DNA of 64,000 nucleotides, taken from Okapia johnstoni (taxonomy: Eukaryota; Chordata; Mammalia; Artiodactyla; Giraffidae). Both the position numbers and the translations under genes were made by a program. Each line of letters starts with the position of its first letter. The first letter of the stretch is position 1. The notes beneath the pieces are model-generated. The model saw nothing but the letters and a program-made list of their open reading frames with translations. It was not told where the DNA came from and did no database searches. Below are positions 22,988 through 35,812 of the stretch, one piece after another. Where the stretch lies: contig CM044314.1 in the NCBI GenBank assembly GCA_024291935.2, forward strand, positions 22,728,001 through 22,792,000, written 5' to 3'.

Positions 22988-23683
22988 AACTCAACATTCA
23001 GAAAACCAAGATCATGGCATCTGGTCCTATAACTTCATGGCAAATAGATGGGGAAACAGTGACAGACTTTATTTTTCTGGGCTCCAAAATCACTGCAGAT
23101 GGTGACTGCAGCCATGAAATTAAAAGATGCTTGCTCCTTGGAAGGAAAGTTATGACCAACCTAGACAGCATATTAAAAAGCAGAGACATTACTTTGCCAA
23201 CAAAACTTCATCTAGTCAAAGCTACGGTTTTTCCAGTAGTCATGTATGGATGTGAGAGTTAGACTATAAAGAAAACTGAGCCCCGGACAATTGATGCTTT
23301 TGAACTGTGGTGTTGGAGAAGACTCTTGAGAGTCCCTTGGACTGCAAGGAGATCCATCCAGTCCATCCTAAAGGAGATCAGTCCTGGGTGTGCATTAGAA
23401 GGACTGATGCTGAAGCTGAAACTCCAATACTTTGGCCACTGGATGTGAAGAGCTGATTCATTTGAAAAGATCCTGATGCTGGGAAAGACTGAGGGCAGGA
23501 GGAGAAGGGGACGACAGAGGATGAGATGGCTGGATGGCATTACCGACTTAATGGACGTGAGTTTGAGTAAGCTCCAGGGGTTGGTGATGAACAGGGAGAC
23601 CTGGTGTGCTGCAGTCCATGGGGTTGTGAAGAGTCAGACACGACTGAAAGACTGAACTGAACTGAACTGAACTGCGTATAGTA

Positions 23684-25124
23684 CATGTCCAGTATAGAAA
23701 AAATAAATGTAGTGGCAAAGTATTAAAAAAATATTGGGAGTTCAGTCATTTTCTCTCTGACTTTGTTTCTCATTTTTTCTTCCAGCTTGAGAATTATAGT
23801 TACTTGCAGAGTCAATCTAGAATTTTTATCTACAGTGTTTGTTCTCACTGTATTAAATGCAAATGCATTCAAGACTGTTGACTGTTATATGAACGAACCT
23901 CCAGCAGCTTGAGAATGATAACTGTTGGTGGAAAAAGTCAAGGAATTGCTTATCAGATGTGAATAAAGATATGACTAGGAGATCCTTCCTGTGCCTGTTA
24001 TTTCTGTCCTCATTTCAAGTATACCGCAATTTCCATTGTACCAAGTATATCCTCCTTAATAAAGAGGGTTCTCTGATGTTATGAATCTCTCTTCAGTCTC
24101 ACGTCCATTGGAGATTTTCCCCAATTCACTGTTCTGTTGACATTCGCATATAACTGCACATGTTGCCTTCATAGCTTCCATATGTTTGCCTGTTATGACT
24201 GCCTGTTATTTCTCACTATTTTGATTCAGACATTATCATTACAAGACAATTTTACCTTTGAAGAAATTAGAGTCAATTATGCAAGTGTATCTGACGTGCA
24301 TGCACCCAACATTCAAAGAAAGGAATTTTCAGCATTGTCTCTCGTATCTGGCTGCTGAATCATGACACCTTTGACTTTGTATATGCATGAATACTTACAT
24401 GCATTTACACACAAACAGTCTCTTTCAATGGACCTCTGAAGAGCCTACATCTCTTTCTTGATTTTCTTATTTGTCTTTCTTTTCTGAACTGTGATCTGTG
24501 TGGTCTCAATTTCTTTCATCTTTCAAAGTGATGTTCAGGCTTCTGATGAAACTTTTTTTTTTTCCTAACAGACTTACTTTGCTCTAAGTTCATGCTTTTT
24601 CTTTCTCTGCAGCCTATAACTTCCATTAAGAAGATGTTTCTAGCATAAAAAGTAATTCCTACTGGCAGGAAACTTGAAAGAATTTTAGAATCCCCCATTG
24701 AGTTTGATGAAGTGTGAATAATACTTAAAATTCATCTTCCTCCACTTAGAAATCTTGCTCTTCTGTAAATATAAGGCAATCAGTAGCAATCAGGTGACTT
24801 GGAAGACAACTTCCATATTTATTAAATGCTTTAGAGATGTTAGAACAAATTCTGAAAACTATATTAGAGGAGCTCAGTTAAGGAGTTTTTATTTTTATTT
24901 TTTTAGGTCTTGTTAATTTTCTACCTTTCAAGAATTGCACTTCATATTTAATTCCAACTTTTGCAAAGCCTTAGTCAATTCCCTGTTTCTGTAGGAAATT
25001 TTATGTGAGTTGTACTGCATTTTAGAAAGGTGATTCTTACCAGTTTTCATTATAAAAGTCTGGAAATTCAGAGCATTTTGATCTGCAACAGGGCTATAAA
25101 TAATATTAGGTCATATCTTCACTG
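23684..25124. other. Unassigned sequence
   Basis: No repeat or gene recognised. A pyrimidine run ending in 'cctaacag' (about 24550-24572) looks like a splice acceptor, but nothing else supports an exon. Confidence 0.4.
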
Positions 25125-25350
25125 AGCTTCCCTGGTGGCTCAGATGATAAAGAATCTGCCTGCAATGCAGGAGACCTGGGTTTGATCCCTGGGTTGGGAA
25201 GGTCCCCTGGAGAAGGAAATGGCAACCCAGTCCAGTACACTTGCCTGGAGAATCCCAGGGACAGAGGAGCCTGGTGGGCTGCTGTCTATGGGGTTGCACA
25301 GGGTCGGACATGACTGAAGTGACTTAGCAGCAGGAGCAGCAGCAGCAGCA
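25125..25350 (+). mobile_element. Bov-tA SINE with (AGC)n tail
   Basis: This is a well-preserved element: head 'cttccctggtggctcagatg', B-box-like 'ggtttgatccc', body ending 'gacatgactgaagtgactt', then a CAG-rich tail. Confidence 0.93.
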
Positions 25351-26135
25351 TTGTTATTAATAACATTTTTCCTGTTTCATATTTCGGAATTTTTTCACAG
25401 TGCTCGTTTTGTATTTCAAAAGTCTCTCTTGCAATTTCCATGAAGGAATGTGCCTTGAATTCCTTCAACAACAGGGCAGTGCCAGACTTCTGATATGAAA
25501 TAAGTTCAGTCTGGCCTCGGGCAGGCAGCAGCCATTTCTGTTCTCTGAGCGATGGCCGAGTGGTGGCAGCAGCCCATTCTCCAGGCCCATTCTCTGTGGG
25601 CTTCTGTAGTTGGTGAGTGACTCATCTTCTTCCTGGGCCAGTTCTGCATTGTGCTTCTGCGGTGTTTATTACCTCCCTCATGAGTTCTGCAGTATATCTC
25701 TCTGACTTGTCTGCAAGTTTGACTCTACTGTATTTCTGAAGGTTTTTCATAAATTCATTGAGGTTCATAATATTCTTGAAGAGATTTATCCCCTTTCAAC
25801 CAAAATATGCAGAACTGATTTTGTTTTACTTCAGGCTATATGCAGATGTCTGAGTATTTTTGTACTTCATCTTAGTGTGAATGTACCGGAGTTTGCCAAG
25901 TTTAATACTCAGGAGTGTGTTTATTATGTAATGAAAAGTGTTTTCAAAGGAGATTATATCTTTCAACATTTTCTACCAGAAAGTGTTTCCGTTGCCTTGT
26001 ATGATATCCAAATTTACTGACTGACCTGTCAATTTAGCTAGCCTGGTGGATGTAAAATGGCATCTTACTGTGATTTTGTTTAGTAAGACTTTGAGTGAAA
26101 ATGAGATTAAGCATCTTTTGATTTGTTTTCTTGAT
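25351..26135. other. Unassigned sequence
   Basis: A moderately GC-rich piece at 25500-25640 contains 'gatggccgagtggt', like a tRNA A box, but no B box follows. No gene recognised. Confidence 0.4.
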
Positions 26136-26241
26136 CAAGAAGAGCAATGCCAAAGCATGTTCAAACTACCACACAATTGCACTAATTTCACATGCTAGCA
26201 AGGTCATGCTCAAAATCCTTCAATATAGGCTTCAGTAGTAT

Positions 26242-26640
26242 GTGAATCAAGAACTTCCAGATATACAAGCTGAATTTAGAAAAGGAGAGGAACCAGAGAT
26301 AAAATTGCCAACATCTGTTGGATCAAAGAAGAATTTCAGGCAAGAGAATTTCAGAAAAACATCTACTCCTGCTTCATTGACTATGCTCAAGCCTTTGACT
26401 GTGTGGATCACAACGAACTGTGGAAAAATTCTTAAAGAGATGGGAATACCAGACCATCATACCTGCCTCCTGAGAAACCTGTGTTCAGGTAAAGAAGCAA
26501 CAGTTAGAACCAGACATGGAACAAAGGACGGGTTCAAAATTGGGACAAGGGTACATAAAGGCTGTATATTGTCACTCTGCTTATTTAACTTATGTGCAGT
26601 TAAATACAGAGTACAGCATGCAAAAAGGCAGGCTCGTTGA
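26242..26640 (+). pseudogene. BovB reverse transcriptase fragment, frameshifted
   Basis: The 132-codon frame begins with BovB residues and then runs in a shifted frame ('EEPEIKLPTS'). It returns to recognisable palm sequence ('HKGCILSLCLFNL') before ending. The YADD segment lies beyond the SINE insertion at about 27015. The copy is non-functional. Confidence 0.8.
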
Positions 26641-26693
26641 AGCTCAAGCTGGAATCAAGATTGTGGGGAGAAATATCAATAACCTCAGATATG

Positions 26694-27014
26694 GATTCCC
26701 TCATCGATCAGGTGGTAAGGAATCCTCCTGAAATGCAGGAGACACTGGTTCAAATCCTGGTTGGGAAGATCCTCTGGGGAAAGGATAGGGTACCCACTCC
26801 AGTAATTTTTGGCTTCCCTGATGTTTCAGATGGTAAAGAATCTGCGTACAATGTGGGAAACTTCAGTTTGATCCCTGGGTTGGGAAGATTTCCTGGGGAC
26901 GGAAATGGCTACCTACTCTAATATTCTAGCCTGGAGAATTCCACACACAGAGGAGCCTGACACGCTATAGTCCATGGCTACTCAAAAAGAGTTGGACATG
27001 ACTTGCACTTCACT
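26694..27014 (+). mobile_element. Dimeric Bov-tA SINE nested in BovB
   Basis: A partial tRNA-like unit (26694-26808) is followed by a complete Bov-tA (26810-27010). tcagatatg at 26685-26693 and 27015-27023 is a 9-bp target duplication, so both units inserted together. Confidence 0.9.
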
Positions 27015-27304
27015 TCAGATATGCAGATGACACCACCCTTATGGCATAAAGCGAAGAGGAACTAAAGAGCCTCTTGATCAAGAAGAAAGAGAAGAGTTAA
27101 AAGCTGGCTTAAAACTCAACATTCAGGAAATTAAATCATGGCATCTGGTCCCATCACTTCATGGTAAAGTGATGGGGAACAATGGAAACAGTAACAGAGT
27201 TTATTTTCTTGGGCTCTAAAATCACTGTGGATGGTGACTGCAGGCATGAAATGAAAAGGTGCTTGCTACTTGGAAAAAAAGCTATGACAAACCTAGACAG
27301 CATG

Positions 27305-27378
27305 GCTAATTTATGTTGATGTTTGCCAGAAAACAACAAAATTCTATAAAACTATTATCCTTCAATTAAAAAAAAAGA
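27305..27378 (+). mobile_element. Very short L1 3' end nested in BovB
   Basis: About 70 bp matching the extreme 3' terminus of ruminant L1 ('gctaatttatgttgatgttt', then 'ccttcaattaaaaaaaaa') interrupts the BovB sequence between 'gacctagacagcat' and 'attgcattgtcgac'. Confidence 0.75.
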
Positions 27379-27868
27379 GAGGGAAATATTGCATTGTCGA
27401 CAAGGTCTGTATAGTCAAAGCTATGGTTTTCCAATAGTCATGTATAGATGTGAGATTTGGACCATTAAGAAGGGTGAACACCAAAGAACTGATACTTTCA
27501 GAATGTGGTGTTAGAGAAGACTCTTCAGAGTCCCCTGGACAACAAGGAGATCAAACCAGTCAATCCCAAACAAAATCAACCCTGAATGTTCATTTGAAGG
27601 ACTGATGTTGAAACAGAATGAACCTCCAATACTTTGGCCACCTGATGCAAAGAGTCTACTTATTACTAAGACCCTGCTGCTGGGAAATATTGAAGGCAGG
27701 AGGAGAAGGGGACCACAGCGGATGAGATGGTTGGATGGCATCACTGACTCAATGGACCTGAGTTTGAGTAAATGCTAGGAGATGGTGAAGGACAAGGAAG
27801 CCTGGCATGCTGCAGTCCATGGGGTCCTAAAGAATCAAATACAAATGAGCAACTGAACAACAGCAACA

Positions 27869-28149
27869 TTTCATATTTACTTTTAGGTAAAATCACTTTT
27901 CAGTTTTGTGCAATTTTTTTTCATTGTTTTTCTTTTTCTTACTGATTCATAAAAGCCTCCTTTTATTTACTTTTTGAGTTAGGTATGTTTCAAACATCTC
28001 ATAAATTGTGACTTCATTTTCATATTCTTTAGTATGTCTTTTAAGGACACAAGTTTTACATTGAATTTAATCAATTTTATAAGTGGTTTTAATTATTGTT
28101 GTCTTGTTTAGAAAAAATTTTTCTTGCTCTCTTATCCCCTCTGCATTCA
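27869..28149. other. Unassigned AT-rich sequence
   Basis: Nothing recognised between two BovB copies. Confidence 0.4.
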
Positions 28150-28567
28150 ATATGTATGTGAGAGTTCTACTATAAAGAAAGCTGAGAGCTGAAGAATTGA
28201 TGCTTTTGAACTGTGGTGTTGGAGAAGACTCTTGAGAGTCCCTTGGACTGCAAGGAAATCCAACCAGTCCATCCTAAAGGAGATCAGTACAGGGTGTTCA
28301 TTGGAAAGACTGATGTTGAAGCTGAAATTCCAATACTTTGGCGACCTGATGTGAAGAACTAACTCATTCGAAAAGACCCTGATGCTGGGAAAGATTGAGG
28401 GCTGGAGGAGAAGGGGATGACAGAGGATGAAATGGTTGGATGACATCACCGACTCAGTGTATATGGGTTTGGGTAGACTCTGGCAGTTGGTGATGGACAG
28501 GGAGGCCTGGCATGCTGCGGTTCATGGGGTCACAGAGTCAGACATGACTGAGCGACTGAACTGAACT
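28150..28567 (+). mobile_element. BovB LINE, 5'-truncated, CTGAA-type tail
   Basis: It runs from 'atgtatgtgagagttc' to 'gcgactgaactgaac'. tatccc occurs on both sides (28133-28138 and about 28568-28573) but is too short to be decisive. Confidence 0.9.
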
Positions 28568-29348
28568 ATCCCTTTTATGATATCATTAAAACATTCCCCT
28601 TATATTTTTCTAAATGCTACATTAAAAATAATTAACCTCTTTAATGCAACTAGAACTGCATTTTTTTTCATTTTCCCTTACTTGGAAGTTGAAGTCTTTT
28701 ATTTTTATTTCTTAGTGCTTATCTTTAAAATTATACCAATATACTTAACTATTCTAAAATTAGTCAGTATCTTAAACCTGTTTTCTACACTGCAAGAACA
28801 CTAAATAAAATTTACTTCAATTCTTTCCATAAGTACATGTTATTTTCAATGTTTTAGCTCTGCATTTGTTATTTCCATGAATTAGACATCATTGGCATTG
28901 CTTGCATTATTTCATATGAGCTATACTTATATTTTATCTACAGACAGTTCAACAGGAGGCAAACTTCCTGGGCAGAATGTTATTGTCTTCAATATAAAAA
29001 ATATTTAAATGTTATTTCATGTGGCTGTGGGAAGTGTGTTTCTAGTAGGGGTGGTTTCAGATTTTGTAGGATCTGAATTTATTAGCATCCACAGTCTCAG
29101 CTGGCCCTGAAAATAAATATGCCTTTACTTAGCGTGACTTTCTTTCTCAAGGGTTATCAAACAGGGGCTGGGATGGCCACTCATCCCATTGTTAAATATG
29201 TAGCTGATACTGGACACTCAGTCACACTCAACCATGTGACTTCTGAAGGTATAAAGCAAAATTTTTCCTCTATTTTAACAAAGTGAATGTTTAATACTCA
29301 TTTTTAAATTTTGAAATGTTTTGCTTGAATCTGGCTATCTATAAATTT
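28568..29348. other. Unassigned AT-rich sequence
   Basis: Nothing recognised. Confidence 0.4.
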
Positions 29349-29565
29349 AAGCATTGGGGTGGCACAGTGGTAGAGAATCCAGCTCTCAATGCAGGAGAAG
29401 CAAGAGATGCAGGTTTGATCTCTGTATTGGGAAGATCTCCTGGTAGTGGGAATGGAAACCCACTCCAGTATTCTTGCCTGGAAAATTCCATGGACAGAGG
29501 AGCCTGGCAGGCTGCAGTCCATAGGGTCACAAAGAGTCAGCCATGACTGAGTGACTAAGCACACA
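29349..29565 (+). mobile_element. Bov-tA SINE
   Basis: The head is slightly truncated ('ggggtggcacagtggtagag') and the body is complete. It ends in a short (AC)n tail at 29557-29569. Confidence 0.92.
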
Positions 29566-30522
29566 CACACTCTGAGTTTTCTGGCCCAAGTACTATTATA
29601 CTCATTTAATTTGCAATTAAAACTCTTATTTCTTAATCATATGGAAGATTTATTTCCCAAGGTCAAGCATAAAATTGTACCCTCTATATTTCCTATGGCT
29701 TTATTTGACAGAATCACATTAACAAGCAGAGCATTGTGAAATAATGAAGAGGAGGGAGAGGAGGAGGGCAGAACTTGGGCATTTGTTTATACAGAAAATG
29801 TTAACAGTCAGACTTCTCATCAGAAAGAGAACAATGTGATCTTGAGGCTTATGAGATAGCCTCTGCTATTTTATCTTAGACTTCTTGATACCAGCCAGAG
29901 ATAAGCCACAGTCTTATAATCAGTTTTACCTACACTAGATATCAGCTAGTGCTTTTCCATATTATTAATGCATATAATATTCATTATGTTTTATTGTTTA
30001 GTTAAAATAAAAATGCAATAAAATATGAACTTTTCTTCTGTAGCTATGTTAAGACCTTTTATACACAGCAATTAGATTTTCTGTTCGATTCAGCCATATA
30101 GCTACTGCATGATATTTAAACTGAACTTTGTTTCCTGAATGGAAGAGAATCCTTGATGGTCTTGATTACTGTGCTGCTTCATCTGGACACCTTTTTAAAT
30201 ACTTGGAATTCAAAACTGATTGGTAGTAAATGCACATAAAAGAAGGTTATTTGTGACACCTTCAGCAATAGTGGTGATCACTTTTAATCTCTTGCTTGAT
30301 TTATTCTTTCACCAGCTGAAAAAGTTGAAGTCTGCCATGTTCTCCTGTTATTTTTCTAAGGTATGACAAGTTTCAATGAAGAAATTTGAAATTATATAGT
30401 TTTGTATAATCACCAGCTGTTGGTTCAAGGAAATCAAAAGACTATGGCAAAAAATCAATTACTATAGTAAAACTGCCTTTAATAATTGGAAATAACAGTA
30501 GAACTCATATTTGCTGCATCCT
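29566..30522. other. Unassigned AT-rich sequence
   Basis: A purine-rich patch lies at about 29743-29770. Otherwise nothing is recognised. Confidence 0.4.
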
Positions 30523-30533
30523 TACATATAAGA

Positions 30534-30667
30534 TGGACATGGGTTTGGGTGAACTCTGGGAGTTGGTGATAGACAGGGAGGCGGTGATGGACAGGGAGGC
30601 CTGGTGTGCTGCGGTTCATGGGGTCGCAAAGAGTCGGACAGGACTGAGCGACTGAACTGAACTGAAC
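30534..30667 (+). mobile_element. BovB LINE, 134-bp insertion with target duplication
   Basis: Only the extreme 3' end is present, ending in (CTGAA)n. tacatataaga at 30523-30533 and 30668-30678 is a perfect 11-bp target duplication. An 18-bp unit is tandemly duplicated inside (30565-30582 and 30583-30600). Confidence 0.93.
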
Positions 30668-30678
30668 TACATATAAGA

Positions 30679-31548
30679 ACTCATTTAATTTTTAAACAAC
30701 TTTGTGTAGCTATTTTTAATGATAAAATTATTTTTTTTTTTGTTATTTTACATGAGGAAAAAGTAGTGTAGGTCCAGCCTGGAAGAGGAAAAGATAAGAT
30801 TTGAACCCAGACTAGAGTCTTGTCTCTATAGATGTTGCAAGGGGTTTTCCTTAAGATGGTCATGAGACATGTGCTACAAGGATCATATTCATGATCAAAG
30901 GCATCTCGAGTTAGTGGTATATTAAATAAAATATAAAGAATAGAAAAAATAAATCCTTCAGTTTTAGGAAGGATGGAAAAATAATTTTTAATTCATATTC
31001 ACAGTTCATTTTCATAACATGTCTTTACTCACTAAGTAAAAGTGTTGGGGAAATTAGCTACCTTTGTTTTGGTTGTCTACAGAAGATACAGAAAAGCTTC
31101 AATAAGGAAGGAGAAGTCAACAGTGATCAACGTTGCTGAGCATCAGGCAAAATGAGAATGAAATGAGGTCTGTTGTGCTTGGACACATGGGTGTCACTGG
31201 CAACCCAGACAAGGGGGATTTTTAGATGAGTGATGAAAGTAGCACTCTACATGGAGTAAGATGAGGAGAGGTTAAATGGAAAAGAACTAGAGGCACTTTG
31301 TGCAGTTACCTATTTTGAGAACTTGGGTACAACTGGGAGCAGAGATCTGGGACTGCTGATAAAGTGAGAGTTTCAGGAAATTATTTTAACTCGAGGAATA
31401 CTAAAGTCTGTATCCACTTTGAACTATAAGTGACACTTGGATGATAATGGGAATGCCAGTTTACATTTAAATTCCCTTTGTTGTTGTTACCTTGAAAAAT
31501 GTGATTCTAATTTGTATATACCTGGATAACATTTTGAGGTAATAAACA
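30679..31548. other. Unassigned sequence
   Basis: Nothing recognised. Confidence 0.4.
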
Positions 31549-31752
31549 GTGTTAGTTGCTCAGTCATGTCTGACTCTTTGAGACCCTGTGCACTGTAGCC
31601 CGCCAGTCTCCTCTGTCCCTGGAATTCCCCAGGCAAGAATATTGGAATGGGTAGCCATTCATTTCTCCAAGGAATCTTCCCAACCAAGGATCAAACCTGT
31701 GTCTCCTGCATTGCAGGCAGATTCTTTACTGCCTGAGCCACCAGGGAAGTCC
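31549..31752 (-). mobile_element. Bov-tA SINE
   Basis: Complete minus-strand element. tttgag flanks both sides (about 31533 and 31753), a possible short target duplication. Confidence 0.9.
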
Positions 31753-31948
31753 TTTGAGTTTTTTTTTTTCCTCTTTCCTTACCCCAAAGTCAAGCATACA
31801 GCACACTCTGTGACCATGTGGTAGGGGAGAGACTAGGTGTAGAGAGCTTGTGAACCAAATATTTATCCACAACAAATCCTAGATGTTGATATCCATTATT
31901 TATGCAATGATAGTGTTAAAGAACTGTTTCTCAAAAGAATGTCTTTGG

Positions 31949-33010
31949 TTTCACCAATACTATGTTGAATAAAAATGGTTGGAATGGTCATTCATATTTT
32001 GCTCCTGATTTTAGATAAAAATGTTTTTGGTTTTTTACTGTTGAGTATGATGTTGGCTATTGGTTTATTACATGTGGCCTTTATTATGTTGAGGTATGTC
32101 CTTCCTATATCTACTTTGTTGAGAGTTATCATAAATGAATATTGAATTTTGTCAGAAGTTTTTCCTGAATTTATTGAGATGAGCATGTAGTTTTTACTTT
32201 TTAATTTGTTAACATGGTATATAACATTGATTTGTGGTGTATAACATTGAGCCATCCTCTTGTCCTTGAGATAAATCCCACTTGATTATGATGCATGATC
32301 CTTTTAATGTATTGTCAAATTTATTTTACTCATATTTTGTTCAGGATTTTTACATCTATGGTCATTGGTGATATTAGCCTGTAATTTTCTTTTCTTGTGG
32401 TGTGTTTATGTGGTTTTGATATCAGTGATGCTGGCCTTATAGAATGAGTTTTGAAGTGTCCCTTCCTCTTCAAGTTTTTGAAATAGTTTGAGAAGGATAG
32501 ATGTTAACTCTTTGGATAAGATTCACCTGTGATGTCATCTGGTCCTGAACTTTTGTCAGTAGCTTTTTTTTTTAACTACTGATTCAGTTTCATTTCTTGT
32601 AATTGATCTATTCATATTTCATATTTCTTTCTGATTCAGTCTTAGGAGATTATATATTTCTAGAAGTTTATCCATTTCTTCTATGTTGTTCATTTTGTTG
32701 ATATGTATTTTTTATACTAATCTCTTATGTTCTTTGTATTTCTGTGATGCTGGTTGTAATTTCTTCTCTTTAATTTTTAATTTTATTTATTTGGACGGTC
32801 TCACTTTTTCCTGATGAATCTGGCTAGAGATTTATCAATTTTGTTCATCTTTTCAAAGAACCACCTCTTAGCATCATTTATCTTTTCAATTTTTTTAGTC
32901 TTTATTTCATGTATTTTCAATCTTACCTGTATTACTTCTTTCCTTCCACTAACTTTCAAGGTTTTTTTCTTCTTTTTCTGCTCCTCTTGGTGTAATGACT
33001 TTTATTCTTA
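31949..33010 (-). mobile_element. Old L1 ORF2 fragment
   Basis: On the minus strand this is the central part of L1 ORF2 (reverse-transcriptase fingers and the segment before it). In plus view, 'attatgttgaggtatgtcct' and 'atctggtcctgaacttttgt' are the landmark blocks. Both ends are truncated and the frame is broken throughout. Confidence 0.8.
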
Positions 33011-33399
33011 ATGTAAGGAGACACCCTATATATAACTTTAGTTTGAAAAGTATCACTTTGACTTTTATGTTGAGACTACTTGTAGGGTTTTATCTGTCAG
33101 GATTCTATTAGAAAAGAGATGGCACATGTAACTCCGTAATTGGAAGAAAAATAAAATATAACCAGTGTGGTTAGGAAATAAGGAAAATCCAAGACATAGG
33201 ACATGTATGAGTTCTAACAACATGTTAGTAGTGGTGCTGGTGGCAGGAATTGTCACTCTTAGACCTGATGATATAGGGACAGGAGAACCTCTCTAGTAGT
33301 CTTCCTAATCAGGGAGAAGAGAGTTGCTTGGAGAAAGCAACATTGATAAGAGCTATAACCTTTGGCTGAAGGACACTCCTATAGAATGAAAATAGTCAT
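33011..33399. other. Unassigned sequence
   Basis: This could include the 5' part of the MaLR LTR that follows, but I see no clear match. Confidence 0.35.
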
Positions 33400-33836
33400 C
33401 AAAGATATCAGGTCCTAATCCCTGGAACAAGTAAATGGTACATTATATGAAAAAAAAATGGTCCTTTCAAATGGGATTACATTAAGAATACTGAGATGGA
33501 AAAGTTATCTTGGATTATTCTTGTGGGCTCTAGGTATCCAGAAGGTATCCAGAATTCAGAAGTGTCCTTATGAGAGAAAGACAGGGGAATTTGAAAACTG
33601 GAGTGATGCTGCCACAGCTGACACACAAGGACAGCCATCAGAAGCTGGAATAGGACAGGGAAGTATTTTCCCTTACAGCCTCTGGAGACAGCATTGCCCT
33701 GTTGACTTCTTCATTTTGGCCCAATGATACTGATTTTGGACTTCCGATCTCTAGATTGTGAGAAAATAAATTTCTGTTTAAGTCCTCAATTTGTGATTAA
33801 TTTCTTACATCAGTCCTAGAAGACTAATAAGCCTCT
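33400..33836 (+). mobile_element. MLT1-like LTR (ERVL-MaLR)
   Basis: Landmarks in order: 'caggtcctaatccctggaac', 'gtgtccttatgagagaaag', 'gaagctggaata', 'gattttggacttccgatctc', 'gtgagaaaataaatttctgt' with the polyadenylation signal near 33764, and 'agactaataagcc'. The 5' end is probably truncated. Confidence 0.7.
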
Positions 33837-33837
33837 A

Positions 33838-34189
33838 CAGTGTCCTCTTTCCCACTGGCTTCCTTCCAGGGATCTTTTCCATGTGGAGCCAAGTGGACAG
33901 CAGAGCGTAAGCCAGTTCAGGATACTGAGGCACAGAGCAGTAAGGCAAAGAGCAGAGAGTAGACCTGAAGGTCAAATAGATATCTGCCTCAAAGGACAAG
34001 GAAAAAAAGTAGTAGAACCAGTGAAGAAGTTGTTGTAAAAATACAGATAGCAGATGTTGGTAATCACACTAAGGTATCTACAGGGAATATCAGACTGGAT
34101 GTATGTTCGAGATGAGGCCAGTATGATGTTCTGACATGTTTGGTGTGTGTATGAGAAAAAGAGATGTGTCAGTGATGACTCTGGATTAT
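33838..34189. other. Unassigned sequence
   Basis: Nothing recognised. Confidence 0.4.
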
Positions 34190-35606
34190 AGATGACAGAA
34201 CTTCAAGATGTATTCTCACTCTGGAGGCAAGTACTTGGGGAAATCCAAAGTTCACAACAGAGACAGAAAAGAAGACAGCAGAGGAATATGAAGTTTCTGG
34301 CTCCTACGTACAGACTATACATCAAACCAATACATCTGTCAGCCAGATAAACATAAAACCATATGTTAAGAGTCCATTTAACTAACTTCCTATTACTTAG
34401 TACAACATGTCCAGTTTTCAACAAGAACTTATGTCAAACTAAAAGGCATGGGAAAAAGAGAACAGTCTGAAGAGACAAAGTAATCATCAGAACTAGATCC
34501 AGATAGGACACAGATGTTGGAATTACCAGACGAGGAATTTAAAGTAACTATGTTTAATATAATAAAGAATGGAAAAGTAGACAACCAGATGGATAATGTA
34601 AGCAGAGAGAAGTGATGAGTCTACTAATGAGACTAGACATTCTGAGAAAATAGCATTAAAAAAAAAACCCTCAACAACAAAAACAGAGCAATACAAATGA
34701 AGATTCCCTTTGAAAGGCTCATCAGCAGACTCAGAACGACTGAAGAAAGACTCAATAAGCTTGAAAATAGATTCAAGCTGAAATTTGAAGATAAAAATAA
34801 TTAAAAAAACAATACATCTAAACACTGAAATTTTTTCTAAGCTATAATTTCAATACCAGAAGCAGAAGGAAAGAATAAAGCAGATGAAATATTTGAAGTA
34901 ACAATAGGCAAGAACTTCCCTAAATAAATGACTGACATCACAGCACAGACTCCTGAAACTCAGAGGTCACTAAACAAAGTATAAACACGTAAAATACATA
35001 CCTAGGTACATCCTATTCAAAATACACAGAAATATGGAGAGAACAAGTCTTGAAGAAAATCATAGGGGAAAGAAGAAAGCTTTACTTGTAGAGAAAGAAG
35101 AAAAGTAATTACATCAGACACCATGCAAATAAGAAGAGTGTTGGAGTGAAATATTTAAAGTCTTAAAAAGTCACCAACCTATAATTTATAGTTTCGACCA
35201 AAAAGATTATATTCTCTGAAAGTGAAAGAGAAGTAATTTCTCAGACATAGAAAAACTTAGAAATTTCATTCAGCACAAGTTCCTTGTAAGAAATGTTAAA
35301 AGATTTGGTTCAGAAAGATATAGCTCAGATATAGCTCAGAAAACTCAGATCTGCATGAAAAGAGTTCAGTGAATGAATAAATAAAGATAAGATAATATCT
35401 TTCATTTTTCTTATTGATTAACTGACCTAAAACACAGTTGTTTGGTTAAAGTAGCAATGTATTAGGTAGATCCCATGGATAAGTGAAGAGAAAGGCAAAA
35501 TGACACAGGTGGCTGGAAAGAGGAAGGAGCTGGTAATACTGTTATCAGATATTACATTCATGTAAAGCATTATAGTGCTATTTGAAGGTTGACTTTCATT
35601 CTTTGG

Positions 35607-35812
35607 GCTTCCCTGGTGGCTCAGACAGTAAAGAGTCTGACTGCAATGCAGGAGACCTGAATTAAATCCCTGAATCAGGAAGACCCCCTGGAAAAGGGAA
35701 TGGATACTCACTTCAGTATTCTCATCTGGAGAATTCCATGGACAGAGGGGCCTGGCAGCTACAGTCCTTGGGGCTGCAAAGAGTCTGACATGACTGAACA
35801 ACTAACACTTTC
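35607..35812 (+). mobile_element. Bov-tA SINE nested in L1
   Basis: Complete element. actttca occurs just before (about 35593) and just after (about 35806), a probable short target duplication. Confidence 0.9.

Larger units (their letters stand above)
20976..23675 (+). mobile_element. BovB LINE, longest copy here, with target duplication
   Basis: About 2.42 kb of BovB (278 bp of BOV-A2 excluded) runs from the end of the endonuclease region ('aaaagtaggaagtcaag') through the reverse transcriptase to a (CTGAA)n tail at 23655-23674. gtatagta at 20968-20975 and 23676-23683 marks the target site. The 5' part of the endonuclease gene is missing. Confidence 0.93.
26136..27868 (+). mobile_element. 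BovB LINE with two nested insertions
   Basis: The copy starts in the reverse transcriptase gene ('gagcaatgccaaagc') and ends with a CAA-type tail (27850-27868). It is interrupted by a dimeric Bov-tA (26694-27014) and a very short L1 (about 27305-27378). Confidence 0.9.

Noticed and set aside
24548..24575. Splice-acceptor-like pyrimidine tract ending in CAG
   Set aside because: No open exon or donor nearby supports it. Such motifs are common by chance.
25545..25575. tRNA-like A box (gatggccgagtggt)
   Set aside because: No B box or cloverleaf follows within tRNA distance.
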